Positions 49,501 through 61,800 of a DNA stretch of 64,000 nucleotides are shown piece after piece. The number at the start of each line of letters is the position of its first letter. Within the stretch, counting starts at the first letter, position 1. The notes beneath the pieces are model-generated. The model saw nothing but the letters and a program-made list of their open reading frames with translations. It made no database searches and was not told the origin of the DNA. This DNA comes from Apostichopus japonicus (taxonomy: Eukaryota > Echinodermata > Holothuroidea > Aspidochirotida > Stichopodidae). Made by a program: the position numbers and the translations under genes. The DNA is taken from assembly GCF_037975245.1 (NCBI RefSeq), contig NC_092568.1, positions 10,505,501-10,569,500 of the forward strand. Direction: 5' to 3'.

Positions 49501-52500
49501 AATATTTAAACCATTTACCCATGCACACACAAGAATAGCATAGACCTATTTCTATGAAAAAAAAAGTTTCTTTTTTTTAAGATGATATTTTTAATACAGA
49601 TGAGAAACATTTCAACAGACATTCCAAGTGAGTGTATCACATTTCGAGGAAAAATCTACAAGTAGATTGTAAAAGCTTTAATATAGAACATCCACCAAGA
49701 TAACATCATAGACTACCCACTGTGATGCACTTCCTGGAGTACAGGAGGGGTTCAGCCACGCATGCAGTCAGTATAGGTCATATCTAGTCCAGTTAGGGAC
49801 AAATCAAATGGATATTGAAATGGGATTTTTTTGTGTCTAACAAATTGACGTACAATATTTGTTTATAAGTCAATTGTAACTTCATCTGCCGTCAAAATAT
49901 ACCTTTCGAGAAGCTTTTCACAAACCAGTTGACTTCACCTCCTTCAAGTTACACCTGAAAACGCATCTCTTTCAAAAGCACTATAATGATGGTTTCTAGG
50001 AATTTTTTTTTATAGATTTTATGATGTTCTGTCGTGTTGGGTTTTAGGTTCTAGCTTCAATTTGGAATTTTCACTTTTAAGCATTCAAATTGTAGATTTT
50101 GTAGTCAATCTGTTTTATCGCTTTACTCTTCACCAGTGCTATTAATCGTTTTTCGATGATCTCATATTCCTGTGTATATCTGTATATGGTATATGTATTT
50201 ACTGTTTTATGTATTTACTGTTTTATGTCATTGTATATTCTAGATTGTTTGTAAAGCGCACAGATGCATCGCGCGTAGTGCGCTATATAAGATTTTATTT
50301 ACATTACATGAAAATGAAAGGCTTACGGGCAAGATTTAACTCGATAAAGATTCATGCCAGAGACTCTGTGATACTTACGTGCCATCTGCAACCAGAGGGT
50401 TTATGTCTTGATGATAAACCATGACTAGAACCTCCTGTTCATCTTGAAAAGGAGAAGGGAAAAAGAAAATTGTCTGATGATATTTAAAAAAGCCATTTAT
50501 TTTATGTAAATTCAATTTACAGTATCACTGTTGGGTACAATGGGGCCTTCTCGTTTTGTTTTCGCTTCAATCGCTACAATTCCAGAGCCTGACTTTGATA
50601 GCCGTTCGAGATGTTAGTCACATATAAGTTTACAAATATATATAAATTTATATGCATGTACTAAACTAATTGAGTTCCATTTGGTCAAATTTACCAACTC
50701 AAGGAGTATAAAGAGCCTGCATGGCATGATTTACATGGACCGTTATCCAATAAATTATAGTGAACGATGCCCGAAAAATGTTAACTAACAAATGAAGCAG
50801 TGAACAACTAACACAAACACCTTTAAATCAACCTTACTGAAGTTTATATCATAACTTTTCCAAAATGGAAATTATATATATATTTTCATTTTTTTTGGAG
50901 GGGGTTGATAGAATTAATGGCATTTATACATGCAGTGACTCCAATGGTCCTGCAATGATTGAGTGCCTGAGCTGTCTAGCCACAGATAGGGTGGCTCATT
51001 TTCACTTTCATTTCATATTAGACAATGATATATACACCTGGTATATTGAACTGGTCAATCTGGCCAGTGCTTAAATAGCCGATTAATTCTTTAACCATAA
51101 GCTTCCAATGTTCTGGTCGACCCTGTGCATCAGATTACAGAATGCATGTTTAAATCTGAGAACTTCAAGACTGTGTATAAAGATGTCAAACGTTGCAGTA
51201 ATTTCAACAAAATTTTGAGCTTTTTCCTTTTTCTCTGGGGGGTGGGGTGGGGGTGATCGTGGAGACTACTCAGTATAATCAACAGAAAAGATCTGCAAAG
51301 TCTTTTAATACAAAGCTTAACTGGGTTGACGCCAACTGACGACGTACTTAACGCAATAATGCAACTTTGCCAGGGTTCATTTACCACAAAGAGACATCCC
51401 CATGGGTGATTTTTTTTCTTTCTTCCTGAACCTACAATTCTACAATATTTCCAACAAGTGTGCCTAATTTAAAACCTGCTGCAAATTATAAATAGAACCT
51501 GACATTGAATCAGTCACATCCTAGTAAACCATCCTTCCCTTTAAATAAACCAACCAATAACAACAAACATGCTCACAGCCAGCTGCTTGTCTGCTGGATT
51601 TGACTGTACCCTTCCCCCCCCCCCCCCCCCCCAGCCCACACCTTTTTTTAGAGCTATAGCAATCTTTTAGAAAATGCATGTAGCATGCAATAGCTCTCTT
51701 CCTCCAAAAAAAAAAAAAAAAAACAGACAAAGGTTACATAATTAAGTAACCAAATATCAGTGAGTTCTTCAATAATAAAATCAATTTCATTACATTTAGT
51801 TGTACAATGTAGCAGACTAGTGTATAAAGCCATTTACATTATTACATTTACATTATTTGCTCTATAATATATGAGGACATCCATGCGACAATTTCAATGG
51901 ATGACAAATTTATAACACAAGATTAATTCTAATATATCTGTAGACTGTTAAGTTACAATGCTAACAGTTCAAGCTACATTTTTTGATTGCACTTCTTAAT
52001 ATTTTGTTGTTGTTGTTGTTGAGAAGTAGTGACCCTTTAAACATCTGAGGCTAGTAAATCAAAGTGGCTGGACTACTTAGTCTACATCATAGATTATTAA
52101 GCTCAGTTTTTTAGATGCAACACAATTAAAACTCAACGTGAGAACATAACACATTTCGTTTGGTCTCAAATGACATGTTTTACAATGTGTTTACAAATTT
52201 GTCAAGGACTAATATGGTGCACGTTTGTTAAAAAAGAGTGCTGTGTTGCTTTAATGAAAAGTTACTTAAAATGAATATGCCTTGGTTAAGGTATTAGCAT
52301 TTTTCAAGTAATTGATTAACAATAATTAAGGCCTGCATGCACCAAAGGAAGTACTCATCATTGTCAATCTAGCTTTAAAGAAGCATTCCAGAGATTGATT
52401 ATAGCATACCTTAAAGGGGAATATCTTGTGAACTGTGATAGAATTCAATTTTTAATATTTCATTGGTTTCTTTGGGACCATATAACATATTACATAAATG

Positions 52501-55500
52501 ACACAAATCCTGCCTAAAGTATTCCTTTAAACAGACAACTCAAGAGCTATCACTTTTCAAGTTATAATAAGCATGCACGTAAGAAAGTGATGGGAAAAAA
52601 AAAGAAAAAAAAATTACTAACCTCCTATGAAATTTTCAGCTGGTATGGTCACTATAATATTGGTCTGTGGGAGTGGAATGACTTTATCGAAATCTTTGTG
52701 ATCTTCGCTGAATGTGACATAGCTCAAATCTGAGGAGACAAAAAACATGACACAGTAGATACCAGCTGGGTTGGCGGAGAGCGTACATAAATTTTTTGAG
52801 TAAAGATACTCCCTAGATCGCCGGAAATTACCCTTTCCAGGCCTTGCTAATTTGCAGATAAACGAAGAATAAATAGGTGTCATCTCCAACAAAATGTGAC
52901 AAATGTCAATAGGTAGATGAGAGTGCAATAAAAAAGTCAATAATCGCGAATAAGTAAAAAGTAGTATAAAGCTGAGAAGGGCGCCAGCAGTCCATTTGAG
53001 TCCGTCAGGGGGGGTATCTGCCCCCCCCCCGGACTGTATGGACGCTCCGCCACTGTTGGAGAACTTACATATGGAACTCGTGGTGATGGTCTCGTTTGCG
53101 ATGTCACTATAAAAGTAGACCCCACTGAGGGTATCCTCCATTCCCTCAACCAGTTCGTTTACTTGGACCAACTCGGCAACCCCTTCGTCCTGCAGGTGAG
53201 GAAATAATCAAAAAGAAGGTCCATTATCGGTTAATAGTGTTCTGATCCTATGACCAGCATTGTTTTTTTTTCTTTGTTTATTGTTGTTGTTAAAATGAAC
53301 ACTTCTCTAATTATGTGTTTCTTGAGATATTTGGAAACACAATTCAGTAATGCAGTCTCACGAATCGGTTGCTGTCTTTCCTTGTTGTTTGCCTCTGTTT
53401 TTGTTTTTTGAATGGGACTGCACCAGTTTCAATTATAGGCCTAAGTATAGCATAAAAGCCAAAGAGAGTAGAAATAAATCAAAATTCTAATTTCAATAAT
53501 TGCATTATAAATATTGAAAAAACTGTCTAGGCAATATAATCTGTAGAATCAAATGGCATGTTAAACTAATAACTAGCACCACTGTTTGTTGTTATCAAAC
53601 AAATATAGCAGGTTGTTGTTTGATATCAATAGATAGTCCACCCTTAGTATATCATTCTAAAAAGCTACTGTCATGTAACACTACTGTTTGTAGCAGCTAT
53701 TAACCAAATGCAGGCTTTCATTATCGATATATGAAGTGCCATTTCCCAGAAATCACTAACAATTAAGCTGTTAACACACTTGTGGCAATGTTTATTTGCT
53801 GCTACTATTAAATAAACATAACTTATTGCTGTGCTTTAGCCAACTGTAACCATGGACAACATTTGTTGCTTCTATTATTTAGCATGTGGTGGTATGTGTA
53901 CAAAAAACATCTATTATGCTATTCTTGAACATTACATGTTGTAAAATCAATATTTATGCAAACCATACAAATTGACTTACTTCGGAGGCGGTTTCAACGA
54001 TGAAGTTTCCAATTTCTATGAAGGCCTGGACAGAAGAAAATGTGTTGTAAAATAAGTTATTAATATTATAGTTCCATATATGAGTATCAATTTGATCATT
54101 TTGAAAAACAATTAATTTTAATGTCGGTCAGTGTCGGTCACAAATGGTCAAATAATGGTCATGTGAGCTGCAACTTCAACAACTCTAGATTTTACTACCA
54201 ACCCCGAATATATATATTCTGTTAAGCGCTTAGTTTGATTTCTTTCGCAAATGGAAACTACATGGAAATTTCATGGAATATACTGCAAACTTATGTCTGA
54301 AAACACATCTCATATTTATCATAGCATCTAGATCACACACAAAAAAAAAAACTTTTTATGCCAATTGGAAATTATAACCAAGGATAGGAAATACTGCAAA
54401 ATGATGTCTCATATATAACATCTCATAATTATTTATCATCTGAATTTTTTCCCTGATATTTATGGGGAAAAATTTTTTTCTTACAAAACTTTTCCTGCTT
54501 TTTAGTGACAAGGTTTTCAGGCAGCTTTTGCACTAAATTTACATGTGAATGCAAATGCATCAACACAAATGCATCAATGCAAATGCATCAACACTTTTGC
54601 AAAAACACTGTGCCAATCAGAAGCCACAGTACAAAGCTTGGAAACAGTGTAATCAGGGATCGCACCTCCATATCATTCAATTAAACCCAGAGAAGAGAGC
54701 TTTTATAAGCATACATACAGTACATACTAAGGGGATCACTGCACATTAACCACTGGATAACTGAACTGGGTCGAGCACAGAGAATACAATCTAGCCATAA
54801 GTTTCTCTACTCTTTTCAAGTTTGTTTATAACATTCCTATTCATTTTTCCATTGTTCCATATATGCAGTAAGATAGGTATGTAAAAAAAAAAGAAGATAT
54901 ATACATAAATAAATAATTAAAAATAAATAATTAATCAAAATATTCTCTGAAATTCCTTCCCTGTCGCTTTCTGGGGTTCTATCAAATGAAATTAAGGGTG
55001 TGATCATGCATGCAGGTAGCACGTAATAGTTGAGGCACAGCTGCTGTGGCATCGATTCTGACTGGCCCCTCCCCACAGCAAAGAAATCATGGCTATAAAT
55101 CTTAACTCGATCTATTCAAGTTTATAGTTTATACAATATTTTCCCCAGTCGGTTGTAGGTTAGTCGTTCATCTACTACTGGAAAGACTCCATCAGAAAAT
55201 AAAAAATAAAAAATTAAAAAATTAAAAAAATCAGAAATGTAACCGTCAATATTCTCAGAGAAATATTTAAAAATGTTTTCATTTGCCTTGCGGTTATTCT
55301 GCTGGGTGGCCTCGTCCAGGGTGCTGTCGTTGAGCAATCCCTGTGAGGCACTCAGTCTCAGAATGTTGGTCAGGTTGGCTATATCTTCCGAGTGAAGAAG
55401 ATCATCCGCGCTCGTGGCGTTGCCGATATCCTGTAGGATGTCAGAAGCTTCAGCAGGCTCTGCATCCGCCAGCTGTTGTAAAACCGACATTAAAAGCACG

Positions 55501-55809
55501 GGGTAAAGATGAGTGAGGTTTATGGAAGATGATTCGGGAACGCAGTCCCTTTAACCTTAATTATTTTTCCTTTTTTTCTTTTTTCCAACAATCTGTAAGG
55601 CGATCCATTTAATATGCACTTTCTACATTTATAGATGTTCTGGTATGGTCGTATGTAGCTGAATGATCATTTCAGGAATAATCCGGTGGCTAAATTTGAT
55701 TGTTTTAATAATTAAATTTAATTATTAAAAAATCAGGCTTAAGCCTCATTATGCATTCAATCTCAAAGGTATAAAGAACTATTTTTATTACCTGTACTAT
55801 TATTACCTG

Positions 55810-55846
<37 letters not shown>

Positions 55847-58800
55847 GCAAAGTAAATAACTACAAGCACGGGTCAAAATTTTGACAGGAAATTACATCGC
55901 TACAATTAATGTGATTAGTATATTACACGATAATAGTACCACCAAAGATGGCCAAGTTTCGGAATCGGTAAAGTTGGTGTCTTAATGGAATGCATAATGT
56001 CGGCTTTTTTAAAATCTGACTAGGATTTTCTTTTTTCCGCATTTTTACATGTACTCGTGTCAAAACTCTCTAAACTAAAAGCAGTTTGCATCGCAAGGAT
56101 GTAGATTGGGTGATATTTTTAATGAAGAAACCGGCAACCATAGAGTGAAATGATGTCATTTCATTAACCATACCAGTGTAGCCATCAATATATATATTTA
56201 TAACCAGGGAACATGAAAATGCTGCAAGGTTCCAATTCCAGTTTTTAAGATGCCAATTAAATAATAATAATCATAATAACTGAGCCATCTGACACTTAGA
56301 CCAGAAAAATCTGACAGGTGATTACTAATTACTGTGGACTTATAAATGCATACCGTTTCTAATTTCTTGTCTACGTCGTAATCTCCCTTTGGCGCTAAAG
56401 TAGTAGCAATAGTTGAAAAAGCAGTTTCTGGAAAAAAAACAAATGAGAGAAAACTTCTGTCAAAATTTGTTGGCTGCTGTGCTGTTTCTCTCCTGACACA
56501 ACTTATAGCCAGATACCAAAATGTTGTAGAAAACCATTTTCTCTCTCTCTCAAAAAAATTCATAATTATCAGCACTTATTTAAACACCACATAAACAAGT
56601 CTGAAGTTGTGTGTGTTCTTGGACTTAGTATTTCAATGTACATCTGTAGGCAAGGGCATAGGAAACGGGGGGGGGGGGGGGGGGCTGGGGGGGGGGGGGC
56701 GCCAGCCCCCAGTGAATAATATGGAGGGGCCGAAGTATCATTCCGCCCCCCCCCCCGCTTCGCAAGTCAGAAAACCCCTTTTTCATTTCCAAATGAGAAA
56801 AAAATCTCATTTGGAGGCTCACCAAATTGCATCTACTGTAAGGCCAGGTGAAAATGCAAAAGTTTGTACAAAATGGAGTGGGTGTTGAAGTGTGCTACAT
56901 TGCACTAAATTGCATCTGAGGCCACCTGGAAATGCCAAAAAATTCCAAAGGGGAGGGAGACACCTCCTCCCCTTCACCCCTCCCCCAGGCTGGCCATCAG
57001 TCTTCAGCCCCCCACTCAAAAGTACCTTCCTACCCCACTGTCTGTAGGCATGACACATTTACGGAATTCCAATGCAAGCTGGTGTAAAGCAAGTCGTAGC
57101 GGGTTTACCGGTCAGTTGTGGCGTCTTTGGCTTACTTACGTTTAGATGCAGCTCCCGGTTATTTCAAACATAGATAGCAGCAGTCTATTGTCTTTTGTAT
57201 TGTACTGTTTGTCCTTTGTTGTATTAATTGAGATCTTGCAATTATCCCTTTGAAATGTAGTAATTTTTTAGCAAGTGAAAGATACTATGGAACTCTTAAG
57301 TTAAAAGGAGGGGAATAAAAAGGAGTAACAATTTTGCAAGAACCTAGCTATATAGGCAATTAAGAGCTGGCTACAAAACAATAACTTTGGCAGTTCATCT
57401 TTCTTTATGCAAAATATGAAGGCACCGTATTGCAGTATAGTTTGCTGGCCCTTTAAAGGGTGTGAAGGCTCGCGCAAAAAGAAACGTCTTATGCCGGTAA
57501 TCTGACCTAGTTTCGAATGAGGTGTAACAGAAGTGTTAGACTGCACCACCATCGATAACAGAAAATACACACACAGCTTGCTACCGTCGGTAATTAGACA
57601 CTAGTGTACAGTCAGCTCATACAGCTGCGGTCAATACCCACACAGAGCATAAACGATACAGCGACGGACATCTCAGGTCCAGCTAAAGATAACAAGGTAT
57701 CACGTTTCATTACTGTCTGCTTTTGTAGCGACACGAACAAAACGTCACTTGCAAGCAACAGAAAGTTAACTTTTTCAGATGGCGGCACACGGTTTGGGGC
57801 GAGTCTTCAATGCCTTTAAAATAAGGCCTTATATACAGTACAGCAGTAGGATCAAGTAGTCTATACCCTGCACCACCTTGCTCAATATAGAAATTACATT
57901 GACATTTTGGTTCTCCATGGTTCTCCCGTGGCTCTTTTCTGTGACCAGTTTTTTTCTTCTTCTTTTTTGGGGGGGTGGGGGATTTTACTTATTTTCATTG
58001 GCAATCAACTTAAATGGAAACCTCTGAGCCAGAGCAAAAAAACTATAAATACCTTGAGTGGTGAAGTCAAGTTGACAACTGCTGTTGAAAGGCTGAACAC
58101 GGAGAGCAATGAGTTCCGACATGTTTAAAACTCTGTCCCACATAGCAACTTGATCGACTTCAACACCTTTACAACCATGGGGATTATTGAGCGAAACGGA
58201 AACTGCTGCCTTGTCTTTATCATCAAATGTATCCTCTCCAAACGGACTGTCATCGCAAATTGGTACTCCAGCACTGCCTGATAAATCTTCGAGATAGACA
58301 CCATTTTCAGATACGCAGACGTTTGCTGTTGGGATAGAGACAAATAATACCCAGACATAGGTCAGTATACAGTACTCACATACGTGTGCAAAAGGTACGT
58401 AGAAGATCATCAGACAATTCATTTTTCTTTCCTTTTTTTTTTATCTTTTCTCAAATCCTAAATACTATGGGAGCTGACAGTCAGGCGCGTAGCCAGGAAT
58501 TTGCCAAGGGAGGGGCGAAAATGTAGGCAAATTATCAGAGCCGTAGATACGGCATTGCAAACAATCTAAGCGTAGCGCCACCATGGTTTGGCGCGAAGGG
58601 TACAAGAAAATTTTGGCTGAAAATGCCTCCCAGATCGCTGGAAATGGCACTTCCCAGGCCAAGTTGTAAGTTGCATCTTAGCATTTTCTCTTTTGAAATT
58701 ACTAGCGATATCATAAAAACATTAAAAAAAAATATGCTCAAGGGGGGGCGGCTGCCCCCTTTGCCCCCCCCTTGGCTACGCGCCTGCTGACAGTATGTAT

Positions 58801-61800
58801 ACTCTTCTGTTCCACCACAATCGATGGAACACTTTGGCCAGCGATGGCACATTCTTGGCGGGAAATTTGAATCGGAGTGAGATTCTAAAACACACTGGTC
58901 GTATTTGGCAAATACACATCTTTAATTTTTAATTTGAGCAATTGTATGCATTTAACATGAAACATTCTACACAGAAATCAGATTTGTGTGGAATATGGAA
59001 GGAATGGGGATGGGAGTGGGAGATTAGGCATTTGGAGAAAAAAAGAAAGAAAAAAAAAATACAAGGAATATGGGTTATATAAATGTTGGTTGTTTTTCAG
59101 CAATATGAGCTAGTATCATTCAAATGACTGCAACCCACAGATTAGTTAGCAAAAGTTAAATATATGTAAAACCACAAAGGAAATTGAATACAATATACAC
59201 AATTTCAAGTACAATTACTGGAACCCACTAATATGACTCATGCTGTCATTTCAAGCTGGTGATTAAGAGAGGAAAATTATTTAAATGTCTGAATTGCAAT
59301 TAAGGGGTGGGTATAGGCAAGACTTTCCTATGTGGTCCACTACTGAATAGAGAATGGCGGAAGTGATTGAATCACCATCACTACTCGGCAAGTTGTAAGT
59401 ACTGGTTCTCAAAGGTTGCAATGATAAAATAGTGAACCCTACTGTAGTATATGACAGAAAATCACTTTGGAAATGTCAATTGCAATCTTTAAGGTTAAAT
59501 ACATGCGTCCTGTATGTATACATATATGGTGATCACATTCTTTACGGATTCGACAGCCTGCGTATTAAGTATAATCATCAATAATTTAGTTTCTAACGCT
59601 ACTCACAGTATAATTAAAGCCAAACCTATGTCTGAAAGGTTTTATTACTGTGTATAATTAAGGTGTTATCATGTCATTATTAAAGTTACATACATTACAT
59701 CCTTACCATACACTTAATATTCTGCAGTATGTACTGTACAATGAAGTTACGTACGTTACATCATTACCATACACTTATTATTCTGTAGTTTGTACTGTAC
59801 AATGTAGTTATGCACGTTACATCATTACCATACGCTTACTTTTCTGCAGTATGTACTGTACAATTAAGTTACTCGGTTACATCCTTACCGTAAACTGACT
59901 TTGTTGCAGCATGTACTGTACAATGAAGTTACATACATTACATCATTACCATACACTTACTATTCTGCAGTTTATTATGTTTAATAAAGTTACATACATT
60001 ACAACATTACCATACACTTATTATTCTGCAGTATGTAATATACAATGAAATTATGCATGTTACATCCTTACCATACACTTCCTATTCTGCAGTATGTACT
60101 GTACAATTAAGTTTAATATGTACGTTACATCCTTACATGTACACTGAGTATGTTGCAGTATGTACTGTACAATGAAGTTACGTACATTACATCCTTACCA
60201 AACAATTACTTTTCTGCAGTATGTACTGTGCAATTAAGTTGAGTAAATAACATCATCACCGTACACTTATTATGATGCTTACTTTGATTTATAGTGATGG
60301 AGATCATGTTCCAGTCCCATGTTTTGTCTAGCTCAAGCAGCAGACTACGGTCTGATCCATGAATAAGACGATACTCATCCATGTCTTGGTTTGTAGTATA
60401 ATTCTGTTAACAATAACAAGACAGTTATAAAAACCATGTTATTCACTGATACTGCACGGTAACATTAATTAACACTGTAAAGCTAGCATTTCAATCATCA
60501 TTATAACAAGACTATCAATACAATCATTGTAGAAGACATGTAGTCTGATAATAATTTCTATTTATTCCTGCAAAGAAAAAGAGATTTCCTTGTAATTTTG
60601 GTGTTATCATGCATTCGTGTCATCACGGGTAATTAATGTACACAGTACATAAATGCATATTTCAAGAAATGACACCTCACAAACATACTGAATGCAACAG
60701 CATACTTTAATATTGACAGCTATGGTTTATCAACCTAGTTGAAAACAATTCATAGGTCCAAATTAATCATGTTTTAATGACCAGACAGTCCCTGGATTTT
60801 TACGTGCCGTGCCCAGATTATAAAAGTCCCCGGAAAATTCCCTGGACGTGTACTGTCCCGAGAATATCCTTGAATTGGTAGAAAGCTTAGAAGTCTGAAT
60901 AATTTCAATTTTTCCTGTTTGCATGACCTTCCATGAGCAGAAACAACTCAAACAGAAGTTGTGGTTGATTGCAAATTCAAACTTAAAGCAACCCAGATCT
61001 TTACAATAATTACATTGCCTGTAATTCAAATCATAATAAGACTTCCAGTTACGTAGTTCTTGGGCATTAGATACAATTTTATGGACAAAATATGTTTTTC
61101 AAACTGAGGTGTTTTACTCTGGGACATTTGACGACCATCCTTGATGCATTATAAGCTAACCACAACCAAATCCAACTCTTCTTTAAAGATGAATTTAGGC
61201 ACCAAATTAAGTTTTTAGGCCTTTAATTAGAAAACACTGCTTAATAAACAGTTCAGGGTTGTAACTTTGCACCAGTTTTAAACATCTAAGGCTCATCATT
61301 AAAAGTGGCTGGACTACTTATTCCAACACAAAGGCCACATGAAGTTAAAGGCTTATATGCAGTTATAAAATAAAACTCTTTGGGAAACATTGACCGTAGA
61401 GTAGTTTCAAGGCCACAAATAACATGTTTACAGTATTACAAATCGGTCAACTTGTGCATATGGTGTCTATTGCTAACCAATGCACTATCAAGCTGTGCTG
61501 TTCTTTTAAAGTTAAAAGAACATAATTTGGTTGCATTTTTATGATTAATAATTTACAATGGGTTGACATTAATTACATTGAGAACTGTGTGAGGAGTCGA
61601 AGTCACCATCAATTACCCTTAAAAGGAGCATTGCAGAGGTATATGGAATAATAAATGTCTTGAAAACTGGACCAGCCTTAGAGCTGTTATCAGCTCTACA
61701 AGGTTTGTATTCCTTATTGGATTATGACATCAAGGCTAAACTGGAAGAGCTTCCTAAAGTCAGCAAACTGGGCATTACTATTAGTAATATTACTATAGGC

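Noticed and set aside
52617-53171. A single 184-codon ORF on the minus strand
   Set aside because: It spans two real exons of gene B (7 and 8) plus the intervening transposon relic, which happens to be open. Comparison with gene A shows the middle is intron.
57604-57819. Repeated ORFs of about 72 codons at 57604-57819 and 61977-62198
   Set aside because: Both lie inside T1 MITE copies and share their sequence; there is no coding signature.
59672-60272. CRISPR-like array of regular direct repeats
   Set aside because: The whole 60-bp unit repeats, with no unique spacers, and the context is an animal intron; it is a minisatellite.
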